Below, one piece after another: positions 23,271 through 48,900 of a stretch of DNA of 64,000 nucleotides. Below the pieces are notes generated by a model that did not search any database, was not told the origin of the DNA, and saw nothing but the letters and a program-made list of their open reading frames with translations. The stretch is from Mycteria americana (taxonomy: Eukaryota > Chordata > Aves > Ciconiiformes > Ciconiidae): NCBI RefSeq assembly GCF_035582795.1, contig NC_134370.1, positions 50,579,501 through 50,643,500 of the forward strand, given 5' to 3'. Numbering within the stretch: position 1 is the stretch's first letter; every line of letters begins with the position of its first letter. The translations under genes and the position numbers were made by a program.

Positions 23271-24978
23271 TCATATTATGTGAAAGACATACTTGACAGA
23301 AAGTTATCTAAAGGGTTTGCTGTTAGTAAGTGATCTTTGGCAGAGTTACAATAGCTAACACAAGCAGGCAGGCTACAGCCACTGTTCTTGATCAAAAAAA
23401 TCATGCAGACTAGGGTATTGTTTCCATGAAAGTTCCATTACCAGCCCTACACATCTTATAGGCTTAAGATTTGTTGCAAATACCAAAAATCAGCTCAACA
23501 CACAAGACAAGATAGCAGCCTAGGATTATAAAAACAAAACAAGCAACAGGACTTTAAAAAGTTTATTTTTCCCCATTTTGTGCGTAATGGTAATTCAGAA
23601 GTTCTTTAACAATATTAATCTAAGGGAAACAAGGAAGCAGCAGCTTGTAAAACACAGAAAGAAGTGTTGCCCTATTCACCAAAAGCAGAGTGCACGAGGA
23701 ATAAAGCTCATTGTCCCTCCTCCAACGTGTCGTTAGACTGTATAAAAAAAAAAAGCTGGGATGCTTACTTTATAGAGTGACACTAGAAGAAGTTACTCAA
23801 AATTGATTTTACTTCTGAAACAACCAGCCTAAACAGTCTTAAGAGGAAGTAACTAAGTGGAGCAATATCTATTAATAGAATTAAGCTTTAAGAAGCCTGG
23901 TTCTGGCAGTAGGAATAATCCTGTGCTATAGTCATGAGTTTTAAAATACACATTTTCTTGTAGGGTCTACTAATGGAAGCATACCTTAAGACATACAGAT
24001 CAGAATGACTCATATGACAATCTGTATGCGATGAAGCAGGGAGGGAAAGGAGTTGCTTTTGTGCCCATTAAGCTTAGTAAGCAGGGAAAAAATAGTCTCA
24101 GATCCCCTTGAATAGGGATGAAATGTATTTCTGGAACATAGGCACCAGAGCCAAACCTTCAATCTGTCTTAATCCATTTAGGACCAGTCCCTTACATTCA
24201 GAGTTTCTAGAATAAAATTACTAGTCAATACGGTAAGACACACTGAACAGACTATGCATAAAAGTACAACACAAAAAGCATTCTAGCAGAAGTCATGAAA
24301 TATTTAGTATAAATTTGCAAAGTTAATACTTTCTGTTTACAATATATGGTAGAAGTAATTTTCTATAATTTGCTCTCATTAGAACTCTGTAAAGTGTGTT
24401 TCAGAGAGAAAAATTTGTAAGAATTATTTTGGTATATAGATTTGAAAAATAATTTTACTTCAACATTCTCGCTCCTTGCTGGTTAATGGTTGTGGGTTTT
24501 TTAAAATACACAAATAGATTAAATCTCTAGCATTTTCTATTTCTTTATTCATGCCCTTGGAGGGCAAGGCTGTATTTCATGAATCACCAGAGTATCTGGA
24601 GTGGGTTTTTTCATTGCTTTTAACATGAAATTGCTATTTTAAGTTATTTTATACCCGTTTCTTTAGGAAGGTCATCTTGTGCTATTGTTAGGCTGAAAAC
24701 CTAGCTTTTAAATTTCAGTAAGATCAATAAAGTAGGTTTTAACCATTAAGGTGCTTTTACATTTCACTAATTCTGTTACTGGTTTATTTGCATAATTTTT
24801 CTTTGTGGAAAGTAAAAACCTCTAGTTGAAATGGAAAAGGGTAGACAGTTACAGTGGCAATAAAAGAATTCACTTACATAAAAATGTTCACTAGATAGAA
24901 AAAAATAAATAAGACAAAGCACTTAAAAAAGTCCACTGAAAGCAGGCACAAGCATCATTTGTAGCCATTTGGACTAAA

Positions 24979-24984
24979 TTTATT
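24979..24984 (-). terminator. Candidate IDH3A polyadenylation signal (proximal)
   Basis: TTTATT on the plus strand gives AATAAA on the IDH3A strand, about 130 nt after its stop. Farther copies at 24783, 24544 and 23572 would give longer 3' UTRs. Confidence 0.45.
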
Positions 24985-25113
24985 AATGGAGAGGCCCTAA
25001 CTAAAAAGTTTGCTCTCTTAAGAGACAAACAAAGTATATGGATATCAGGTTACATGTAATGTACTTTGTGTGATGTGTCCTTTCGGAGTTATTACAAGTA
25101 GTATGAGAAAAGT

Positions 25114-38048
<12,935 letters not shown>

Positions 38049-38620
38049 GATGCTCCCAGGCACCGCGACTCGCTGAGGCCTGAGAACACCCGCGCCCGCC
38101 GCGAAACCGGAACCGGCGCGCGGAGAGCAGCACGCCCCGCCCCCGCGGCCTTAAGGCCCCGCCCCCGGGGAGACTGCAGCTGCGGCAGAGCTGAGGAGAC
38201 GGCGGTGGCGGCTCGTCAGCTCCTGCCCGCCGTTACCCCGGGCTGAGCCTCTTTCCTCATCCTGCCCCCGGGAGCGGGGATGCCCCCGTCCTTCTGCGCC
38301 CCCGCGGCGCTGCCCCTGTCCTGTGTGGAGGGAAACGTTTCCCTTCTTCCTCCCCCGCGGCGGTCCGCTGAGGGCGGTGCGCTCGCTCCCGCGCCGCGCT
38401 GAGGTACCGCGGGGAGCGCCGGCAACTGCGTGCCACCGGCCAGGCCAGACCCCGCCCGGCTGTCCCGGGCGACCTGGCGGAGATGCTGCCGGAGAGCCAT
38501 CGCCCTTAGCGGTGCGTGAGGTGCTGGGGTGGTCTCAGCCTAGTGCCGCCGGAGGACGGAGTCCGGCGGAGAGCCGCAGGGAGCCCCGGGTGTCGTGTCC
38601 GAGGAGGTACCATTATGGCA

Positions 38621-41600
38621 TCTATGTAGCGACAAACAAAAGCAGTTTTGCAAGCGGCCTCCAGTTTTGAACCCTTTGAGACTTTTATAAAATCTCAGCT
38701 TCTAGAATTGGGTCGTTTACAGGAAAAAAATAGTTGTCATTAACAAAGAAGAGTGTCAGGTATTTGTTGCAGCAGAGAAAAAACCCATGCACTTCAAAGT
38801 GTCAAAAAACAAGGCTGTTGAAATAGGGGCAGTATAAAATTTGTATTTGCCTAAATTTTTGAGGTACTTATATCATTATTTTTAAAAACGTTGATGATCC
38901 TATGTGTCAGTTTTAGGAGTCTGCTTAGGCTGTGGTTCTGGGAGGCCCCAAGCTGTGGAATGTCCCTTCCTGAGCAGCATATGGCAAGGGAGACAACACT
39001 GCGGTTACAATGATAAATAAGAATTGAGACTGCTACTTTAAAGTCCCACCTAAAGCAGTTAAGAAATGCTTATTCTTTGCTTAAGGGTGGTAAGGTAGAT
39101 TGGGTTGTTCTTGAGAGTAAAGCACCCAGCTAGAACTAAGGCAGTTTGAGCTCAGACCTCTGGGAATAACTGCTTCATCTGACTTTTTAAAAGATTTTCC
39201 TACCCGTGAAATAATGGTAGTACTTCCACCTCCTATTTGATCTGCTTAGACAAACAGTGATGCAGAGACTTTCTCTTATGATATGGTAGGCTCTGCTGTC
39301 TAAATAACAGTGTGGCCATTGCTTGCAATTTTGTTCAGTCAATTTATGTCAACTCTTTTGTTGTCAATTCAAAAAATTAGTTATAGGAATAAATGAGACT
39401 TTCAGCTTTGATTTAAAATCAAGACCAAATTTCTAAACTCAGTGGTTGCAAAGAGTGATATAAACTATGAGTCTAATACATCCTGAATGTTTAAACTCAA
39501 AAGACAATTTAAAAGAAAACCAAAACTACTTTTGGTTTCTTACACTTTTTTGGCAATATAAAGATTTGGGTTCTATCTGTCTAATTTGGTGCCAGTTTTT
39601 GGTGATGGAGTTATCAAAATACTTGCAGCTTTTCCATTTATTTACCTCTGTCCTGTTGTACGTGCTTGAAAACACAGGACTAACACTGTGTGTTCAGTTT
39701 GCTCTTGTCTTGAAAGGGTGAGTAAGTAGAAATCCTCAAAATTGTACAGCATTAGTAGCCACTGTTTTCTAGGGGTGGCTTGCTCTTCCCCCTTGGTCCA
39801 TGACAGTGCACCAGAGGGTACTCGCAATTTTTGAAACAGCCTACTGTGTGTATGTTTTATTTTATTTTTGATAATGCTTTGAATTGAGAATAGTCTCTCA
39901 GATGTTGTCTGTAATGGCAAGTGTGCAGAATTCTCTTGATACTGATTTTCTTCTGGTAACTACTGCTGCTTTTTTTCATTTTAGTCTTAAAATCCAGATT
40001 GCTCCTGCAGATATCTGTTCTAAATGTTTCTGTAAAATATATTTTTTTTTTTTGTTCAAAGCTTGATCATACTTTGCACATACTGGCTTTTTTGTTGTGC
40101 CGTCTTTACTTTCCACAGCTTACGTGTCCTATTCACTGCTTTCCCTCCCCGCTCCGTTTTGTAAATTGAGGCCTGCTCCCATCTCAGATTGACCTATGAT
40201 GTTTCTAGGACATACTAGCTGAATTTTTAGTGTTTTTACTGTACTGCTTCCCATGAGATGTATACATCTATTCTATTCCTTTTTATATATTTGTTGTTTC
40301 TTTTGCCATGATGCTTACCAAAGGACTCCATAAATGTTAAGTTGATTATGTGCTGATCAGTATATTCACATTGTTTTCTGGCTGTATCTGCATGTACTTT
40401 CTTGGTTCACACTTTTATTGTAAATTGAGAGGAGGGGACAAATTGGGGAGAAATTATTATTTACATATATTTTCAACAGCTATTGCAACAGATTTCTGAT
40501 CTGTGTCTTATAGGTGCTACCATAATAATACTACAATAACCCATTAACAGTGGCTGGTTTAGATCTGTTCTGAGAAGGGTTAAACAACACAGGAATAAAA
40601 CCATCAGTAATTCTTTTGCCTAGAAAAAAAAGATACCTATATAGAGATAGCAGTAGTTTCTTTCTCCTACTGATCACTGTATTGAGACTCCCTATGAGGA
40701 AATGCATTATATTAAATGTAGTCTGCTTAGGAAAACATTAATTTTTTTTAATTATTATTTTGTCCATGAGCCAAAGCATTGTCTTGTATAAAGCATCTTA
40801 AAAAAATAAAAGTAATTTTTACTTGATTTATTATGGATAAATTTGGCTTAATGAAATGCAGTCAGAAATCGCCATCTTCCAAGATAGTGTATTTTATTAA
40901 GCTAGATAGATAAGGTCATAAACCCAACAAATTTGGCACAAGGTTTTCCTTTCTGTCTGTTTTCTTTAGCATTAAAAACTCTCTACAGAAAATTCCTGCT
41001 TATCATAACAAGTGCATTTAGTCAGATAGTCAGCATCTTTCATTGGTTTGACGGCCGTGAGTTTTGCATCTTTCTCAAGTTCTGTTTAGTCATTCATAAG
41101 ACAGGGCTAAGTCCCATGAAGCATTCTGTTATAGGCTAGCACTACCAGGCAAATGTAGTGGGGTCTAAGCATCCTATCAGTCGTGTGTTGGAAAACCTTT
41201 CTATCTACTGCAGTAGTGTCAAACCATCATTTTCACTCATTTTCTATATTGTAACTGTGTATTTACAGCTCATTTTTTATTTACAGTTTGCAATAACTAT
41301 TAAATAAGAGGCAAGTTGTGACAGTTCGTGAAGCATATTATGATGGTAACGTTTTGTAGCTCTGTAGCATTTTTCGTTTAAGAGACTCACAAGCATTTAA
41401 TTATTTTTTTCTCCACAGCACCTATTGTAGGTGAACATTATTTACCTCATTTACCTGTGAGGAAACAGAATTGTGAACAGGGTTCAAGTAAATAAAACAA
41501 GCCCCAGAGACTTGGGGTGAATTTCCACAGCTTTGGTGGAGGATAGAACTTTTCCCGTGTAACCATTGCAAGTAGTGATCATTGTTACTTACGCTTGTGG

Positions 41601-44600
41601 TAGAAGGGGGCCCTAATTTAAATTAAAGAAAGTAGCAACAGAATAACTGTACAGGCAGCCCTTCTAGATCAAAACTGTTCTTTTTGCTAACAGAGTGAAT
41701 CTTTATGAAGCGCTAATCTGCAAAGAAATATCTGTGTGGAAGAGAAATTGTTTGAATATTTGGTGTAATGAGCATGAAATCTTGCAGGTTCTTTTTTCCC
41801 CAATTAAAAGGGTAACTTTTGATTATGTCTATATGTGAAAACTCAAAAAAGTTGTAGCAAACCAACTTGAGTAGTGAAAGCAGTAGATATGCAACTTGAT
41901 TGTTAAAACTCTGTGTGGATCATCATGTTAACAGGTAAAGTGATCTCTGTTAATAGTATCTCGATCTTCCTTTGATGAGGAATAAGAGCTTTCATACTTA
42001 AACCACAGTCAAATTCTCACTGCATAATTTACAGAGGCAATTTAAGGTAGTATGACCTGTCTGTTGGAGGTTATTAAACTTACACCTCTACTAATAAATC
42101 AAAGCAAAGTCACCTGGTGTAGCAGCCATGGCTAGCAACAGTTCAGAGCAGGAGACTTTGCACTGAAGGTGATCAGGAGTGTTAGCATGATTTATCCCAC
42201 TGCCTGAGCTCTGGCTGTGGAAACAGGTCCCTGCAGCTGGGGTCAGATTGCAGCCTTAGGTGGGTGTTAAACTATTGCAGCTGACAGCCATCTTGCTATA
42301 AAATATTAAATCTGGTGTACATGGTTGATAGTTTATTTTCTGTTCCGTGAATTAAACTTTTAAAGCAGATGAATAGTGGCTACTTAACCATGTTCTCAGG
42401 TATAATGGCCAGTGTAATGTCAAGACTATTGTGTATATATACTTACACTACTTAGTAAACTTTATTTGCAACCAATTGCAAGATATATGCTGTGTGTTGC
42501 TAAATAGCTTAAAATCACTTGCTTTGGCAAACAGTTTAGAGAAATTGAAATACAGTAAAGTGTGATGAAAAGCTGGTACTGATAATGTTAAGGTCAGATC
42601 TTGCTGTGTACATAGAGAAGTATTGATTTGTTGCAGTAACTTATGCTGAGAGTAAGTATTGCTTAACACCCAACTAGCACATTAAACTAATCTTTGATAA
42701 ATACAAACAGATAGAAGAAGTGAGAAAGAACAAACTGGAAAATGATCTGATCTTTGATACATGCAAACAGACAGAAGGAGTCAAAAAGAGTTTGTGCATT
42801 ATATTGTCTTTAAATTTTACCCAGTTAGTATAGCAAGATAATTATGCACTGAAATATAGGTACCACTATAGTGTGCTTGAGAAGAACTAGCTAGTATTGT
42901 GGAACCGTCAACAGTCAGTGTTTGAATCCTCTTTTTAAAAATCTGTGCATTTTAATTTTATTTAATGATCAAAAATACTCTTCAGAGTATGGAAAGAAGA
43001 ATTGAAGAAACAGTTTATTTTCTGTCTATATACTAAGTGGGTGTCGTTCCCTTGGTAAGTTGAGTCTTTCTTTTAAAGCAAGAACTAACTCTTTTAAAGC
43101 AATCAACTCTTTTAGCCATACCAGTTTTCCTACATAATTTCTCTACATTAGGATGAAACCAAAGCATTTCTTATATGCAAGAGAAAAGTGGAGGGGGCAG
43201 AGTGGAAAGCCAGGCCCAAAGGCATGAACAGGAATATCTCTGTGAACCTCAGGAACTCTACCTCTGGCCTACTTTGTAACCACAAGGAAGTCTTACTGAG
43301 TTGGTGCTTTCCATTTAGCCCTTCTGCTTTTTATTGTTGTTATTTTGATTCTAAAGATAGAGGTTAGCTGATATGTGTGTCATCTAGGATACAGTGGGAC
43401 CAAACAGCCAGGAATATAAAAGCAGGTAAAAAATGAAGAAATGAGATGTCAGTCTTTTCACTGTAGTAATACTGTTAAGTATACAGAATCACAAGATGAA
43501 AAGATATGGAGCCCAATGCACCCCTGGTGTCAATTCACTTCTATATAATGCCATGAAAGATAATTTGACCATTTATATTTAATCTGATTTGCATAGACAG
43601 GCAGCTTGAATTAGGTGGCTGTGAAAGGAGTGCTATTTCATGCAAATCACTTGACTATGTATTGGTCTGGTCTGAGTGAGAACAGCTGCTAGCTCTGGTA
43701 TTTCAGTAGCACCAGATCATGGATATGAAATGTACTTAATTATATGCATAACCACTAAAGCCAATGATGAAGCTCATTCAGAGTTGAGAATGTGTAAGAA
43801 CTTTTGGAACTGTGAAAGGTCTTCATCTCAAGGGGCCCTCATGGATTGCTGTTTTCTGATTCAGAAAAAGTGTGTTAAAAGAGCACTTTTAATAAATAGA
43901 AATACTGTATTTTGCAGGTTTGGGGTTTTTTCTTCTTTACATTCTGACTTGCTTGTGGAGAATCTTTTTGAACATAGCAAGAATCCAGTGCTACTGTTCC
44001 TTGGGGGAAAAGAAAAAAAAAAACCCACAAGACTAGTGGCTAGAAAAACAGAGGTCAGTTTGGCCATGTAACAGTCAATTCAACTGTCTGATACTTGAAT
44101 AGATGCTAGCTGCACTTTTGATCTGATGGTAGGTTGCTCAGAGTTTGTATTGTCCTCATTATTGTAGCTTCTTCCTTCTTATTTTGAAACTCTGCTGCAA
44201 TATATTCTATTGGTAGAATCCATTTCTTTCACTGTTAAAATTCTGATGTTTGCTTATCACTAATAAGCCTTGTTGAATGCATTCTCATCCCAAACCATTT
44301 ATTTTGTATATATGGCAATACCTTGTGGTTTTGTAGCTGAAGGCAGTGCTGGTTTGCAGTTAATCAAATCTGCATTTCTAAATGTTAACAATCTAAATAA
44401 ATTGCCTCTTAGAACAGTCTAACGGTTCAGCACTTCGTAGCATGTTTTTACTACATATCCAACACACTTCATAGGATATTTTTACTATGTATACAATACA
44501 TTTACTTTCAGTATTATTGTTACATGTTTGTTCTTTGTTGTAATATGCCAAGGTAAAGTGAACTCCTATTATCCAATGCTGTTATCAGGTCAGGATCATG

Positions 44601-45200
44601 AGAAGCTGTAGGAAAAAGCACAAGATAATTCTCCAGGTGTTTTTATTAAACATGCTAACTTACTGAGGAAATAATGACCATTAGCAGAGCTGTAGGTAAA
44701 GAAGGTAGGAATTGTATTAAATATTTATAAACCCTCTCCCGTTCCTGTGTGCACAAATGGAAAGTGAAGAGTCTAAAGAAACTTACTCCTAACAGGTCTT
44801 TCCTCCCTGTTCCCATCCTTTCTCACTCAGCCTTCTTCCTACTGTTGTTGTAAGAGCTTATCCTTCTGCAGATGTTAGGTAACATAATTTTGTTCGAGTT
44901 TATTCATTTTGTCTGTGTGCATCTCTTACATGCTCTTTTATTTCTTTTATTTTATTTTTCCCGGAAATACGGAAATAGGGTTGTATTACTTTAAAATACG
45001 CAGTGAGCCCTCTAGTGGTACTTTCTACCTTTGCTTTAGGCTGTGATAACTTTTTTCTTTCCAGCTGTGCTTGCTTCAGCCGAAGGAGTCAGATTAAAGT
45101 CTGTTTAAACGACTTTAATCTTCCTGATTTTTTTGTTTGTTTATTTAATATGAGAAGGTATACTTGCATTCACTGGCATACCTGGGAGTTTGGCACCTCT
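38621..45200. other. Intergenic stretch between IDH3A and CIB2
   Basis: The two genes are divergent here. I recognise no protein-coding exon, RNA gene or intact mobile element. It is AT-rich, with a diverged tandem duplication at 42690-42790. Untranslated first exons of either gene could lie here and would not be visible by sequence alone. Confidence 0.6.
42690..42790. repeat. Diverged tandem duplication, 60-bp offset
   Basis: The 40 bases at 42691-42730 resemble the 40 bases at 42751-42790 with about 33 identities. Shared cores are TCTTTGATA, CAAACAG and AGAA. It lies in intergenic DNA. Confidence 0.8.
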
Positions 45201-45239
45201 GATAGGGAACTGACATCCTTGATAGCCAGGGCTGGTTAC

Positions 45240-45947
45240 AGCCACGGTGTAGACATAAGCGTTTACTGTGGAGCCCCCGCGGCACCCCGTGATGTTGTGG
45301 GGACGCTCTGGACACTTCGAGCCTCCATCCAGCTGTATTTAACATTGGCAGTATGGTACAGGTCAGATCCGAGCACTGACTAGGGGGTACTTTCATCTGT
45401 GGGGAGACTAGCTGCAGAAACGTTTACTCTACTAATCCATTTTTCTAGTTGCTAGATTTGCTGTGTGTGTGTGTAATACGACTGCGCTACCGAGCGCCAT
45501 CGGGTGACGCAAAGCTGCTCTGAAACATGAAGGTGCCGAGCAGGAGCGCCCCGAAGTCGCGGAGTGAACAGGCGAGTGAGGCACCGGGGCAGTACAGAGC
45601 TGATTTCTTCTAGTACTGCCTGCTCGGTTTTTACGTTACAAAAGCTCTGCATGCCTCTTAGAAAAGCATCTGAAAAAGGGGGAGAATGGCATCACTGTTT
45701 TTGGGCGACACCTGCCTGTGATTTTAACGCTTTCCTTCCCGGCACACTCAAGTCAAGCCTTTGCAAAGATTTCCCAATACTGCGTCCTTCCTCATTGGAC
45801 AGGTACAGTCAAAAACAGTTCAATGCAGGCTTTGGGATTTTTTCAGCACATTCACAGAGTATACGTGCTCTAAATGCCTACAATACAGAGGAATCCAGCT
45901 ACTTCTAATGGGATGCATTTGCATAGAGGAAGAATTCCTCATTTAAG
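45240..45947 (+). promoter_or_regulatory. Probable CIB2 5' region
   Basis: CpG content rises modestly at about 45240-45310 and 45475-45600, upstream of the CIB2 start codon. A (TG)n stretch lies at about 45460-45475. The region probably contains the promoter and 5' UTR, but I cannot place the transcription start. The island is much weaker than that of IDH3A. Confidence 0.45.
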
Positions 45948-45998
45948 ATGGGTAATAAGCAAACGATATTTACTGATGAACAGCTAGATGCCTACCAG
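45948..45998 (+). CDS. CIB2: CIB2 exon 1, start codon
   Basis: The 17 codons MGNKQTIFTDEQLDAYQ end exactly at the donor GTAAGA. The context TTAAGATGG has A at -3 in AAG and G at +4. The N-terminus is nearly identical to that known for CIB2. Confidence 0.93.
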
Positions 45999-48900
45999 GT
46001 AAGATACCGTAGTTTGCTTTAGGGGAAGGAAAGGAGTAATCTTAATATGTTTCGGGGGGGGTGGGGGGTGGGGTGGTTGTGGTGGTGTTTGTTTTGAGGA
46101 GTGTTTTTTTCCAAATGTAAATGAAAACTTAATTTGTAGCCTGCATGCATATATTCTACTGTTCCTTCCCAGCAATTGTAATAGTATTGTAAGGATGGGT
46201 TGTTGAGTATACTCAGTTTAATTCCCTTCTCTGTATACAAGGAAGGAGTCAAATGCTCAATGTCTGGACTAGGAAGCAGTATAAAGACGGTGACTAGCTT
46301 GACAATGGGAGTTTTTAGTAGCATCTTTCTATTGAGTGTTTTGTAAAGAAGAAAGTGTAGCAATAACATCTTTTTCTCTCCCTGATACCTTTGCTGTCAA
46401 TAGAGAGGAAAGGAAAAAAAGGTCTTATCTAATTTCACTTCTCCTAAGGATAAGTCATAGAAATATGCTTAGTGTAATTCCAGAATAGGTATCCTTATGC
46501 TTGCATCCACTCCTGGATGGCAGTTTCTTACCTTGACAGAAGAAGTATGCATTTTATGTCCAGGGATAGCTTATTGGTGGTACTTTATTTACTTTGCATT
46601 GCATCAACTGAATTTTTAATAGGGTAAAAAAAAAATAATTCCCAGTTTTCAGTCATGTTTCATCACACTGCAGATCTTACTGAAATGGATTGCAGGAAGA
46701 TATCTGCACAGTGGGCATCTTGAACAAGTTTCTGAAAATACAGTGAGGCAATATGTCAAATAGAAGTGCGCTGAAGAAGGAGACAGTGGACTACTTATTA
46801 TGAGATGCAGACAGGGCTGGCTGCATTGTTCTGTTCTCTTACGTGAGGTGATAAACATAGCCAAAATTAACAGCGCAGGAAGTTAACATTTAGTTTATCT
46901 TGTGATAACCAAGGGACAGATCCAGTGCACACAAAAGTAAATAACTTTCTTTTTACTTTCAGGATCTTTGACTTAAGCCCTTGAAGTAGAAACTATGATT
47001 TTAAATGCTAATTTTCTTTGGAGTTATTGCTAACATGGACTTCTCACAGGTGTAGATATTTAGCCACAGAGAGTCAGGCTAGGGATATATGCAAAAATGC
47101 TTGAAAATAAGGCATAAATTAAATGCATTTATTAAATTCCTAGCCTTTTTCTTGTCATTGTAGGAAGTGTGAAAATGGAGCTTCTTTAGTTTCCACTTTG
47201 TCACACATCTCACCCTCACCAGCAGTCTGTTACTGTAATATATTAGTCTAAATTACTGGTTTTAGACTTAGTAGTCTAAGATCCAAAAAGGCTTTTTTTA
47301 CATCCCTGCTGAACAAGCAAGAAGGAAAGCAAAGATCTGTAAAACAACAGTGTCTGTCTTCCTATTACCAATAAAAGTGAACACAGAACAGAGACAACTG
47401 CAGTGAAACAAAACAAAATCCAAATGTAATTAATGTTATCTTCTTGACATAAACTGGCAAATGCAAGAGCTGAAATGTCATCCCTAATTCACTACTCTTC
47501 ATGTAGAAATTGCCTTTCTCTAATGGCTTTTGCAGCCCCTGCCTTGCATAATGCTGGGTAATTGATCTCAAAGCCTGGCAGTAGTTAGGCTCAGTGGATT
47601 GAGTCAGCCTATGGGATTTCTCTGTTACAGGCGGACTTGTAGTTCATTAGTATAGTGCTAGATAATTTTTGACTAGTAATAGCACTTGTTATATATGGTA
47701 AGTACAATAAAATAACAAGTTTCAGGACAATAACTAACCTCCAGAATTTGTCAGGAAGGAATATTAGCCTCATGCTGTGAACAATCAGATAAAGTCCTTA
47801 TTTTGATGGTGATTTGCCTCTGATCCATTAGTTATTGCATACACCCTTGAATCTTTTAAATGTAGAAATCCTGGGGTTAGTGCTGTAGCCATCCACACAG
47901 AGCTCTTGCCTCTCCACTGCATTCTGGGGGAGTATGCAGTTGCTGTAATACAAATGGAGCTGTTTGACTTGGAGTTTGCTGTCTTATCTGCCTTTTTCTC
48001 ATTTGTGGAATTCCTTCAGAACGGAAAAGGGGAGAATGCAGTAATGGTTCCATAATTTATAAAATGCATTTTCTTATAAAATGCATCTTCAATTTTCATT
48101 TCTTGAAACAGCAATTGGGTTGCCAGGTCCTCTGAACACTGACCAAAGTAAAACACTGTGTACCAGGGTCTGCTTTGCAACAGTCTATTGTGCACATCTG
48201 TACCCCAATGTACAGCCAGGTATCTACATATAAATTGCTATTAAAATGGATCATTGATCAGTCCTTTTTTTTTCTTTGTTTTCCCCAAATGAGAATTAGG
48301 CAACTTGTGAATTTATATGTCTATGAATTGGTACTGTACTCCTTACAATAATCCCCAGGGTTACAGAGTTCATAGTATCAGTATGGCAGAAGCAAAAGTC
48401 AACTTAATAGTTTTTGTAAAATAGATTTTTTTTTTTTTAATTCCTCACAGTTCCTATTAGAAGGATGTTCAAAACCTCAATCCCCTCATGGTTAGACTTA
48501 TAATTTCTTTATTTGAATATATTTCTGGCCATTGTATTATCTGGTTGTAACTTCCACCATTTTTGTCCTTAACACAAATTGCTCTGAGCTTATAGCACCT
48601 GAATGCTACTTTAGTAGTGAAATCTTTTTTTTTTTTTTTTAACGCATTATGTTTTAAGCACTTGTTCCATAGGATGGATGAGGTGGAAAAGTGAGAAGTT
48701 AATGTGCTTAAAGTATGGTAAAACCATATGTAAGTGGTTTTAGTTTTCAGGAGTAAAGATTAAGCTGCAGAAAAATCACCTGCTCTTGAAGAGCTAGCAT
48801 ACATAAATCTCAGATCATTAATATGATATTAATGAAATAAAATAACCTGATTTGATTTGTCTAAAACTTTCTGAAATGCCCACATATAAACTTTTTTGCT

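Larger units (their letters stand above)
22360..25113. other. Convergent 3' region shared by ACSBG1 and IDH3A
   Basis: This 2754-nt stretch separates the two stop codons and must hold both 3' UTRs. I see no further gene. Plus-strand AATAAA occurs at 23265-23270, 23700-23705, 24726-24731 and 24904-24909, with ATTAAA at 23088-23093. Minus-strand AATAAA (read as TTTATT on the plus strand) occurs at 24979-24984, 24783-24788, 24544-24549, 23572-23577 and 22865-22870. Which signals are used cannot be decided from sequence alone. Confidence 0.8.

Noticed and set aside
38323-38670. Plus-strand open frame of 115 codons upstream of IDH3A
   Set aside because: Its composition follows the CpG island and no motif or splice structure supports a protein.
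43485-43560. Possible short CR1 3'-end fragment (AGAATCACAAGATG)
   Set aside because: Only a few bases resemble the CR1 tail on the minus strand and the neighbouring consensus is absent.
45003-45383. Plus-strand open frame of 126 codons before CIB2
   Set aside because: It resembles no protein I know and lies where the CIB2 promoter and 5' UTR are expected. It might be transcribed but there is no sign that it is translated.
46019-46369. Minus-strand open frame with a His and Pro run
   Set aside because: It is the complement of the G-rich run in CIB2 intron 1.
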